A DNA stretch of 64,000 bases from CAZZKJ01 sp964654695 (GTDB lineage Bacteria; Krumholzibacteriota; Krumholzibacteriia; WVZY01). How positions within the stretch are numbered: the stretch's first letter is position 1; the number at the start of each line of letters is the position of its first letter. The stretch lies in assembly GCA_964654695.1 (NCBI GenBank), contig CAZZKJ010000008.1, positions 21,837-85,836 of the forward strand, read 5' to 3'. Both the position numbers and the translations under genes were made by a program. This document shows positions 27,575-35,174 of the stretch, in pieces. The notes beneath the pieces were generated by a model. That model did no database searches. It worked only from the letters and a program-made list of their open reading frames with translations, and had not been told where the DNA came from.

Positions 27575-29404
27575 TTGAACAGAAAAGCGCTATTCATAAT
27601 ATCGATGCTGATTGTCCTATCCGCGGTTTTATCCTTGTTCCTGTTGAAAAGAGGAAAAAACGGGGACGGCAACGCCCCTGTTTCCACCCGCCCGCTCTCA
27701 AAGATAATACTGATAGGAGTCGACGGGGGAGATTGGAGCATAATCGATCCCTTAATCGCTGCCGGCAGACTCCCGAATTTCAAGAAGATCAAGGATGAAG
27801 GCGCAACCGGTCCTCTTAAAACCATTGAACCGATACTGTCCCCTTTGCTGTGGACGACCATCGCCACGGGCAAGCTCCCTGAGGAACATGGAATCCTGAG
27901 CTTCACCGTTGCCGAACCCGGTTCGGATCGAAAAACCCCCATAACCAGGTATCACAGGAAGGTGGATACGATCTGGAACTTCCTGGGCGATTTTGGAAGA
28001 AAGGTCGATATTGTCGGGTGGTTGGCCACTTTCCCCGCCGAAGATATTAACGGTGTTATGGTGACGGACAAGGTTGGGTACCTGGCTTTTGCCGTTCCGG
28101 ATGAACAGGGCGATAAGGGCAAGATATCTCCTGCTGCGAGACGGGAAGAGATTTCTTCGTTGGTGTGCAAAAGGGAAGCTGTCACTTTTTCTGAAATCAA
28201 AAATTTTATCGCCGTCGGCAGGGATGAATTCGCAAAAGCCAGAAAAGCTGAATTCGACCCTCGCGATCCCGTCAACAATATGATCTATCTTTACGCCTCC
28301 AGCCAAACCTACAAGAATATAGGCCTTCATCTTTTGCAAAAGGACCGGCCCGACTTTCTGGCGGTTTATTTCGAGATCGTCGATGCGGCGGGACATTTGT
28401 TTATGCCCTATGCTCCGCCCATGAGGCCGGAAATCGATAAACGAGATTATGATCGCTACAAATCAGCGGTGGAGCAGGCATATATTTACCAGGATGCGGT
28501 GATCGGAGAGTTTATCGACAATATGGATGACAGTACCATATTAATGATTCTTTCCGATCATGGTTTCAAAAGCGGAAACACTCGGCTGAAGGGAAGAGCC
28601 GACTTCTGGGCGGGAAAAGCGGCCATGTGGCACAAGCTCTACGGCATACTGGGAATGTACGGCAGAGGTATAAAAAAGGGATATAAAATCAAAGATGCGT
28701 CGATCATGGATATAGCTCCGACCATACTTGCCGTCGAGGGGCTGCCTTCGGCGGATGACATGTCCGGCAGGATCCTATCCGGCGCGTTCGAGCGGAACCT
28801 GGCCGATGATTTTGCCCCCGGATCGGTTCCCAGCCTCGACAGGAGTCATAGCCGGATAAAAGAGGGGAGACAGGAATTGAACCAAGCAACGGAACAAACT
28901 TTGAAAAAACTGGAAGCTCTGGGGTATATAACCCCCGAGAATCCGGATGCACTGAATAATCTCGGCCAGCGGTATCAGAAGAACGGTGAATTCGAAAAAG
29001 CGATAATTGAATACAAAAAAGCGCTCGAAATAAATCCCGATTTTCCGGCCGTACTCAATAACCTCGGAGTATGCTACGGCAGGCTAAAAATGTACGCCGA
29101 TGCCGAAAGGGCATTCAAAAGCGCCCTGTCGATAAATCCGCGCGATGCCTATGCCATGAACAATCTTGCCGTTATGTATATGGAAAACGGCCGTATGGAA
29201 AAGGCACGCGCCGCTGCGGAACGCGCGATCGATTTTGAACCCAATTATGTCAACGCTCTCATAACCCTCGGCGCCGTCTACGCGACAATGAGGGACATCG
29301 GAAAAGCCAAAAAGAGTTTTGAGAGGGTGCTTGAACTCGATCCAGGCAATAAATCCGCGCTGAACAACCTTGAAAAACTCCGTTTGATATCCGGCGGGAA
29401 TTGA
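27575..29404 (+). CDS. Alkaline-phosphatase-superfamily phosphodiesterase with C-terminal TPR repeats
   Basis: From a TTG at 27575 (GGGAG nine bases upstream) the protein has 609 residues; an ATG at 27605 is the alternative. One N-terminal membrane anchor (ALFIISMLIVLSAVLSLFLL) precedes a type I phosphodiesterase/nucleotide-pyrophosphatase domain. That domain has the metal motif IGVDGGDW, a Thr nucleophile region PLLWTTIATG, DAAGH and SDHGF. From about residue 455 at least four TPR units follow (for example NNLGQRYQKNGEFEKAIIEYKKALEINP). The enzyme domain probably faces the periplasm. The substrate cannot be assigned. It precedes gpmI by 96 bases, and gpmI encodes another member of the same superfamily. 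Confidence 0.85.
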   Translation: MNRKALFIISMLIVLSAVLSLFLLKRGKNGDGNAPVSTRPLSKIILIGVDGGDWSIIDPLIAAGRLPNFKKIKDEGATGPLKTIEPILSPLLWTTIATGKLPEEHGILSFTVAEPGSDRKTPITRYHRKVDTIWNFLGDFGRKVDIVGWLATFPAEDINGVMVTDKVGYLAFAVPDEQGDKGKISPAARREEISSLVCKREAVTFSEIKNFIAVGRDEFAKARKAEFDPRDPVNNMIYLYASSQTYKNIGLHLLQKDRPDFLAVYFEIVDAAGHLFMPYAPPMRPEIDKRDYDRYKSAVEQAYIYQDAVIGEFIDNMDDSTILMILSDHGFKSGNTRLKGRADFWAGKAAMWHKLYGILGMYGRGIKKGYKIKDASIMDIAPTILAVEGLPSADDMSGRILSGAFERNLADDFAPGSVPSLDRSHSRIKEGRQELNQATEQTLKKLEALGYITPENPDALNNLGQRYQKNGEFEKAIIEYKKALEINPDFPAVLNNLGVCYGRLKMYADAERAFKSALSINPRDAYAMNNLAVMYMENGRMEKARAAAERAIDFEPNYVNALITLGAVYATMRDIGKAKKSFERVLELDPGNKSALNNLEKLRLISGGN

Positions 29405-29500
29405 TTTTATTTGATTTATGCAAGATGCAACGGAGAAGGCTCGTTTTCAGCCTTTACCCGCGGGTGATTGTCGGCGCTGTTCGCGAAAGGATGCCGGGAC

Positions 29501-31039
29501 ATGAAAAGAAGAACGCTTCTGCTGATTCTCGATGGACTGGGAATGAGAGACGGGGCCGACGGAAACGCTGTCAAAGCCGCAGCTACTCCCAATCTGGACA
29601 AACTTTGGAAAGGTTTTCCTCACACACTCATAAATGCTTCCGGTGAATACGTCGGTCTGCCCAAAAAGCAAATGGGAAACAGCGAGGTGGGGCATCTCAA
29701 TCTGGGCGCGGGGCGGGTGGTTTACCAGGATATAATGAGGATTTCAAAATCCATCGATGACGGTTCTTTTTTCAAAAATCCGTTTCTTATAAAAGCACTC
29801 GATAAAGTTAAGATGAAGGGTTCTTTGCACCTGATGGGACTTCTATCTCCCGGCGGGGTGCACAGTCTGCAAAAACACTTGTACGCCTTGATCGATCTTG
29901 CCAAGAGCAGAGGCGTAAAGAGTGTTGGTATTCATGCCATACTGGACGGCAGGGATACACCCCCCCGGAGCGGCCTGTCATTTTTACGGGAGCTCAAAGA
30001 TCATCTTGAAACCCGGAGCCTGGGCAGGGTGGCCACGGTGATGGGACGCTATTACTGCATGGACAGGGACAACAGGTGGGACCGCATAGAAAAGGCTTTC
30101 AATGCAATGACCATGGGCGCGGGCGAAAAAACAACCGATTACCTGGAAGCGCTGCGGCATTCTTATGATAGGGATATTACCGATGAATTTGTACAGCCTA
30201 TAGTGGCGGTGGACGCCGAGAACAATCCAGTCGACTTGATTAAAGACGGGGATTCAATAATTTTCTTCAACTTCAGGGCCGACCGTGCCAGGGAGATTAC
30301 ACGTGCATTGACGCAGAAAGACTTTGCTGAGTTCGACAGGCAGGCATGCCCCAATGTCAATTTTTTGTGCATGACGGAGTATGACCACCGTTTTCCATTG
30401 GAGACGGCTTTTCCGCCCGAACATCTCTCGAATATACTTGCTGAAGCCGCGGCGGAGGCGGGATTGCAGAACCTGCGGATCGCTGAAACCGAAAAGTACG
30501 CGCATGTCACATTCTTTTTCAACGGTGGCCGCGAACGGGAATACCCGGGAGAAAAAAGAATACTCATACCTTCTCCGCAGGTGGCGACTTATGATCTCGA
30601 GCCCGAAATGAGCGCGTTCGATGTCGCATCCAGCCTTGTAAAAGAGCTCCGGACCGGCACCCATGATTTTGTCATCTGCAATTTTGCCAATCCCGATATG
30701 GTGGGTCATACCGGCGTTATGAAAGCCGCCGTGAAGGCGGTAGAAACTGTGGATGAATGCCTGGACAGAGTAATGTCGGTATTGGATTCTCAAAAAGATG
30801 TCGTCATCATAACATCGGATCACGGTAATTCCGAACAGATGATAGATTACGATAACGGCGGACCCCATACCGCCCATACCACAAACAAGGTGCCTTTGAT
30901 TTTAGTCGACGGGGCATACGCGGGGCGGTTGATCGAGGGAGGCTCTCTTCGCGACATAAGCCCCACCATGTGCGGCTATCTTGGTATCCCGGTTCCCGAG
31001 GAGATGACGGGCTCCGACCTTCGCCGCGACAAGCGCTGA
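29501..31039 (+). CDS. gpmI: 2,3-bisphosphoglycerate-independent phosphoglycerate mutase
   Basis: Starting at ATG 29501 (AAAGGA nine bases upstream) the protein has 512 residues, close to the usual 510-515. It carries the first metal motif LLILDGLGMRD, the nucleophile S61 in MGNSEVGHLNLGAGR, the phosphotransferase substrate-binding segment ILDGRDTPPRSG, and the second metal site SDHGNSEQM with GGPHTAHTTNKVP. It interconverts 3- and 2-phosphoglycerate in glycolysis using two manganese ions. The frame is open 11 codons further upstream, but that part is not conserved-looking. Confidence 0.96.
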   Translation: MKRRTLLLILDGLGMRDGADGNAVKAAATPNLDKLWKGFPHTLINASGEYVGLPKKQMGNSEVGHLNLGAGRVVYQDIMRISKSIDDGSFFKNPFLIKALDKVKMKGSLHLMGLLSPGGVHSLQKHLYALIDLAKSRGVKSVGIHAILDGRDTPPRSGLSFLRELKDHLETRSLGRVATVMGRYYCMDRDNRWDRIEKAFNAMTMGAGEKTTDYLEALRHSYDRDITDEFVQPIVAVDAENNPVDLIKDGDSIIFFNFRADRAREITRALTQKDFAEFDRQACPNVNFLCMTEYDHRFPLETAFPPEHLSNILAEAAAEAGLQNLRIAETEKYAHVTFFFNGGREREYPGEKRILIPSPQVATYDLEPEMSAFDVASSLVKELRTGTHDFVICNFANPDMVGHTGVMKAAVKAVETVDECLDRVMSVLDSQKDVVIITSDHGNSEQMIDYDNGGPHTAHTTNKVPLILVDGAYAGRLIEGGSLRDISPTMCGYLGIPVPEEMTGSDLRRDKR

Positions 31040-31058
31040 CAATCCCGGGGAAAATCTT

Positions 31059-32240
31059 TCAGATCTCATAATCCTCAGGCTGTCCGACGGAAGACTTCCT
31101 GTGCCCCGCGGCAGTCATGTAGAAAAGCGCGTAAAATGCAAGAATTATTATTAGAGGTTCGATTTGCAGCCGAATTCTTTCGCTTCCTCCGTAGAAAATT
31201 CTTATTAGAAAATAAAACAGTGTAACGAAAACCAGGAGCAGGGCCTCCCTTTGCTTTTTCATCAACGCCCTTATGGTTCCGATTATGAAAAAAGGCAGGA
31301 GAATGCCAAAACTGACTATACTAATCAGGTTGTGCCTGAGCGACCAGGGCGGCAGCTTCGCGCTCGATGATCCTTGCCTGCCGCCGGGTTTTCGCGGATG
31401 AAAACTCGTTATTCTCCAGAATTCAACAGCATTCTCCCGTATGCGGTTTAGCCGCGAGCGCGAAACCGGGGTTCCCTGGCTTGCGGTCATCTCCTTTATT
31501 TTTTGGGGAATTCTCGTTTTAACCGGAGATATGTAGCGCTCGGATTCCAAACCGACGGGTATGAACTGTTTGTAAACATAATAATTGCGCACCGTCCAGG
31601 GAATGGAGATTACAAATATGGCGCTCAGAAAAAGCATCAGGAACTGAATGTTTATGACAAGATGCCGGGTTTTCGAAAGCAAAATGAATAATATAAAAAC
31701 CGGCAAAAGCAGCATGTACTGCGGATCGGTATGGACGAGCACGGCGTAAAGGAACCCGGCCAGAAGGGAGTAGCGCATTTTCTTGAACGGCAGGGCCAGC
31801 CTGTACACGAGCGCCGTCAGGATCAGGCACGAAAAGGCGTCCCGCACCAGAATGCCGGAAAAATAAATATGGTGTACGTACAGCGCCAGCCACATAGCGG
31901 CAAAAAGCCCTGCTCCGAAACCGGCAACCCGTTGGCCGAGTTTCAATGCGATAACGGCCAACACTCCCCCCAGAAGGGCCTGGAGAATTATCGCGGCCCA
32001 TATGTGTTTGCCTGCAAGAAGAAAAACCATCCCCAGCATAAAGGGATAAGCCGGCGCCTCCGGCGAAAAAGGAGTGGTTATCCATGATATTCCGGAAGCG
32101 ATTTCGAAACCATAAACCGCCGCCGGCGTTACCGGATCGGGATTGATGGATGGATCCATCCCGGCGAGGGCGGCGTATAAAATTCTTACACCAAAGGCTA
32201 TGGAGAAAACTGCGAGGAGTATTCTTCTTTCAGATGACAT
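31059..32240 (-). CDS. GT-C-type (GT39/ArnT-like) polytopic membrane glycosyltransferase, putative
   Basis: This 393-residue protein has about nine or ten membrane helices. The N-terminal loop after helix 1 contains acidic residues (MDPSINPDPVTP) and then a hydrophobic TTPFSPEAPAYPFMLGMVF segment, as in PMT/GT39-like enzymes that use polyprenyl-phosphate sugars. It is shorter than ArnT and has a small C-terminal soluble part. It is convergent with gpmI. The fold is reasonably clear, but the sugar and acceptor are unknown. O-antigen-type membrane proteins are an alternative. Confidence 0.65.
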   Translation of the reverse strand: MSSERRILLAVFSIAFGVRILYAALAGMDPSINPDPVTPAAVYGFEIASGISWITTPFSPEAPAYPFMLGMVFLLAGKHIWAAIILQALLGGVLAVIALKLGQRVAGFGAGLFAAMWLALYVHHIYFSGILVRDAFSCLILTALVYRLALPFKKMRYSLLAGFLYAVLVHTDPQYMLLLPVFILFILLSKTRHLVINIQFLMLFLSAIFVISIPWTVRNYYVYKQFIPVGLESERYISPVKTRIPQKIKEMTASQGTPVSRSRLNRIRENAVEFWRITSFHPRKPGGRQGSSSAKLPPWSLRHNLISIVSFGILLPFFIIGTIRALMKKQREALLLVFVTLFYFLIRIFYGGSERIRLQIEPLIIILAFYALFYMTAAGHRKSSVGQPEDYEI

Positions 32241-32337
32241 TTGTTTTTTAATAAGGGACGATTATCAAAGATTTTACAGCCCGCGGAGGTTTTGTGTCAA
32301 ATGATTATCAAGCTCCGAGGGCGCATCCGACAAAGAA

Positions 32338-32364
32338 AGAACGGCGGTAAAATACCGCCGTTCT
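32338..32364 (-). terminator. Perfect 12-bp hairpin, likely terminator of the haem-barrel gene
   Basis: AGAACGGCGGTA (32338-32349) and TACCGCCGTTCT (32353-32364) pair perfectly around a three-base loop. On the minus strand the stem is followed by TTCTTTG. It lies 56 bases after the stop of the haem-barrel gene, as expected for an intrinsic terminator. Confidence 0.7.
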
Positions 32365-32419
32365 CTTGCGCTTTTGCAATAACAGCACCCGCTCGAAGAT
32401 GCAGGCCGGTGCGGTCATT

Positions 32420-33664
32420 CTAGAAACCCAGATCAAGCACGACCGTGATTCTTCCTTCCTTGTTTTTGTAGGCCGCGGGAGCGGAAACATCGCCTTCCCA
32501 GCCGATCTGAGCCTTGACGTTTTCGCGGGCGAAATAAGTGGCGAAAACACCGAGCCTGGCCCAGTCGTCTTTTCCGTCGCTTTCAGTATATTTCTCGAAT
32601 ATGATGGAAGGCCCGAACACCGGGGCATCGTCTTCGATCATGAAGTAATGGCCTTCGACGGTGAAGCAGTAATCACTGGTAGTTTTATCGCCGATGCCGT
32701 CTCCATCGCTGTCCACGGAATCCTGCGCGGATGCGATGATTACGTTCAGATGGGCGCCCTGGTAATCGACCTGGACATCGCCGCCGAAAAGATTCCAATC
32801 GAAACCGGTGTCTTTGGACTTATCCGCTTTATAATGAGTGGCGTGAGTCCTTGTGAAGAACCCGCCGACGGCCACATGGGGCATGCCGTCGTCTTCAGCG
32901 ACTACATCATAAGCGGCCCTGAAGCTTACATCATAGGGATCGTGTCCTTCAAGATCGAGAGCTCCGGCGTCGGGATGATCATGAACGGCGGCCAGGTAAA
33001 AAAGATTCTGGTAGCGGCCGCTGAAACTCGCGAACTGCGTATCGCCCGGCAAAAAACCGTCGATAACGCGGCCGTACCTGTTTGTGCCCCTGGCATGAAG
33101 AGTATTATAGGGATCGGCGAAATACGGCGAGCCCCATCCCAAATGGATGTTGGCTTCGGGCTTGGGATGAAAACCTACCGCTCCCATGGCGAACCACATG
33201 TCGAATCCGCGGTCATGCCCGACGTTCACCTTTCCTTCATCCTCTCCCTCTATCTCGGCAAAGAAAGAGAAATTCTCGCTGAGCATTCCGGCGAAAAACA
33301 ATTCGAATTCATGCATGGCCCGCATCTTGATCTGCTTGTCCTTGTCCGTAATCTTATCGTTGGTCGTGGTCTTGGAATGCCTCATATCCACAAGACGCAT
33401 GTTCAGACGTCCAGAAATGGGCAGTGTCTGGGCCCATGAAAGATTATCGGAAATATCCTGTGTGGGCCCGGTTCCGGTGTAACCGGCTTCCTTGAATTGT
33501 CTTCCGTATTCGGTTAACTGCGACCAGGTTGTGTGGCAGTTGCTGCACTGCATTTGGTTCTGCCGTGCGAAACCGGGGACAGCTGAAGCTTCGTCCATTA
33601 CCATCGGAAAGACGCAGAATAAAAGAAGAGCCCCTGACAGCCAAAAACACAAGCTCTTTTTCAT
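32420..33664 (-). CDS. Secreted mono-haem c-type cytochrome with outer-membrane beta-barrel-like body
   Basis: The ATG at 33664 has an AAAGGAGG site and gives 414 residues with a signal peptide ending near ASAVP (residue 30). Directly after it is one haem c motif, C40-x-x-C43-H44, in a stretch (FARQNQMQCSNCHTTW, then LTEYGRQFKEAGY) known from a family of porin-like proteins with a single N-terminal haem. The remaining 340 residues alternate short amphipathic strands such as FELFFAGMLSENFSFFAEIEGE, and the chain ends VLDLGF with the terminal Phe typical of barrels. A role in electron transfer at the outer membrane is possible. A strong promoter lies at 33777-33804. Confidence 0.82.
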   Translation of the reverse strand: MKKSLCFWLSGALLLFCVFPMVMDEASAVPGFARQNQMQCSNCHTTWSQLTEYGRQFKEAGYTGTGPTQDISDNLSWAQTLPISGRLNMRLVDMRHSKTTTNDKITDKDKQIKMRAMHEFELFFAGMLSENFSFFAEIEGEDEGKVNVGHDRGFDMWFAMGAVGFHPKPEANIHLGWGSPYFADPYNTLHARGTNRYGRVIDGFLPGDTQFASFSGRYQNLFYLAAVHDHPDAGALDLEGHDPYDVSFRAAYDVVAEDDGMPHVAVGGFFTRTHATHYKADKSKDTGFDWNLFGGDVQVDYQGAHLNVIIASAQDSVDSDGDGIGDKTTSDYCFTVEGHYFMIEDDAPVFGPSIIFEKYTESDGKDDWARLGVFATYFARENVKAQIGWEGDVSAPAAYKNKEGRITVVLDLGF

Positions 33665-33776
33665 TGCAGCCTCCTTTGAAAGGGTTAATGGAAAAACCAT
33701 GGTCCGAATCCAGCAGCAATCGTTCCCTCCTGGTTCGAAAGCCTCGGTGGGACCACAAAAAAATTTCAATGGGCAT

Positions 33777-33804
33777 GTTATAGCGATTGTGAAAAATATG
33801 TCAA
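33777..33804 (-). promoter_or_regulatory. Strong sigma70-type promoter of the haem-barrel gene
   Basis: On the minus strand a perfect TTGACA (33804-33799) and TATAAC (33782-33777) are 16 bases apart. Transcription would start near 33770, with a leader of about 105 bases to the ATG at 33664. It is one of the best promoter matches in the window, suggesting high expression. Confidence 0.68.
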
Positions 33805-33852
33805 AGGAAAAAAATAATTTAGTGGTTATTTTTAGCCATTTTTATGACAAGA

Positions 33853-33881
33853 TTGATAAATTATTCATTCTTGAGTAGTGT
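33853..33881 (+). promoter_or_regulatory. Candidate promoter of the DegT aminotransferase gene
   Basis: TTGATA (33853-33858) and TAGTGT (33876-33881) are 17 bases apart on the plus strand. The -35 is good and the -10 moderate. A second pair, TTGCAG (33883) with TTAGTA (33906), overlaps it downstream. Otherwise the 354-base divergent region 33665-34018 shows no gene. Confidence 0.35.
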
Positions 33882-34018
33882 ATTGCAGGTTTACGTGCTG
33901 TTATGTTAGTATGCATCGATTATTTCCCCGTTCGGTCCGGGTGGCGGAAATTTTTTGGTGCAGCCGCTTTTTCGGCGGCCTCGAAGCGGGCAGCGGCTTC
34001 CAGAGAAAGGCAAAATGG

Positions 34019-35116
34019 ATGAGAATACCTTTTGTAGATTTGAAAACCCAGTATTCGAGAATCAAAAAAGAAATCGATGCTGCTATCGCCGGGGTCATAG
34101 ATTCAACACAGTTTATCGGCGGCCGGTATGTTGCGGATTTTGAAAATAACTTTGCCGCGTACGCAGGAGCCGAGTTCGCTGTGGGAGTGAGCAGCGGCAC
34201 TTCGGCGCTCCATCTGGCATTGGATGCTCTTGGAGTAGGTCCGGGGGATGAAGTAATCATGCCCTGCAATACGTTCATCGCTACTGCGGAGGCTGTAAGC
34301 CTGACGGGGGCGACACCTGTTTTTGTGGATGTCCTCGAGGACGGCCTCCTGGCAGATCCGGACCTCATGGAAAGCGCCGTAACACCAAGGACCAAGGCGG
34401 TTATACCGGTTCATCTTTTTGGACAGGCTGCGGATATGGGAGCCGCAAGAGGCATCGCTTCGAAACACGGCCTGGCCCTGGTGGCCGACGCCGCGCAAGC
34501 CCACGGCAGCCGCCTGGACGGAAATGCGCCCAATATTCTCGGTGATGTAACATGCTTCAGTTTTTATCCGGGCAAGAATCTCGGTGCCTACGGCGATGGG
34601 GGAATGGTCGTAACCGATGACGCCGATATTGCCGGCCGTATAAGGGTATTGGCGAATCACGGCCGGTCGGATAAATATGTTCATGAAGTGGCGGGGTATA
34701 ACTACAGGCTTGACGGCCTGCAGGCCGCGGTTCTGGATGTCAAGCTCAAGCATATAACCCAATGGACGGAACAACGGCGAAGCCGCGCCGCGCTTTACGA
34801 TTCGATTTTCTCCGGGAGCGAAGTCGTGCCCGTCAAGGAAGTGGACGGACGATACCATGTATATCATTTATACGTGGTAAGAATAAAGAACCGGGATGAA
34901 GTCAGAAAAGTACTCGCCGATGCCGGGATAGCTTCGGGTATTCATTATCCCATCCCTCTTCACCTTTTAAAAGCCTACGAGCACCTGGGCATTACCGAAG
35001 GCGCCTGTCCGAATGCTGAGAAAGCCGCGAAAGAGATCTTGTCGCTGCCTATTTATCCTGAATTAACGGATGATATGGTTAAAAGCATCGCGGAAGCGGT
35101 TCTCGCCGCCGTCTGA
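34019..35116 (+). CDS. DegT/DnrJ/EryC1-family sugar aminotransferase
   Basis: The ATG at 34019 (MRIPFVDLKTQY) is the usual start of this family and follows AAAGG by eight bases, giving 365 residues. The PLP lysine is K186 in SFYPGKNLGAYGDGG. Other family motifs are GVSSGTSALHLAL, MPCNTFIATAEA, PVHLFGQAADM and a late GIHYPIPLHL. The enzymes transfer an amino group from glutamate to C3 or C4 of nucleotide-linked keto sugars for surface polysaccharides. It is a single gene, convergent with the M1-Omp85 fusion, with no sugar dehydratase beside it. Confidence 0.92.
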   Translation: MRIPFVDLKTQYSRIKKEIDAAIAGVIDSTQFIGGRYVADFENNFAAYAGAEFAVGVSSGTSALHLALDALGVGPGDEVIMPCNTFIATAEAVSLTGATPVFVDVLEDGLLADPDLMESAVTPRTKAVIPVHLFGQAADMGAARGIASKHGLALVADAAQAHGSRLDGNAPNILGDVTCFSFYPGKNLGAYGDGGMVVTDDADIAGRIRVLANHGRSDKYVHEVAGYNYRLDGLQAAVLDVKLKHITQWTEQRRSRAALYDSIFSGSEVVPVKEVDGRYHVYHLYVVRIKNRDEVRKVLADAGIASGIHYPIPLHLLKAYEHLGITEGACPNAEKAAKEILSLPIYPELTDDMVKSIAEAVLAAV

Positions 35117-35174
35117 AAGCTGGAAACACTTGTCCAGATCGCCGCAGAAAAGTTTTTTTCGCCGGATCCCAATC

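Noticed and set aside
32366..33439. 357-codon plus-strand open frame
   Set aside because: It is antisense to the haem-barrel gene, which has a signal peptide, CxxCH motif, promoter and terminator; the overlapping frame also begins inside the terminator stem of that gene.
35117..35174. Terminator between the DegT gene and the M1-Omp85 gene
   Set aside because: A five-pair CTGGA/TCCAG stem is present, but the T-run is about 16 bases further on, too far for a convincing intrinsic terminator.
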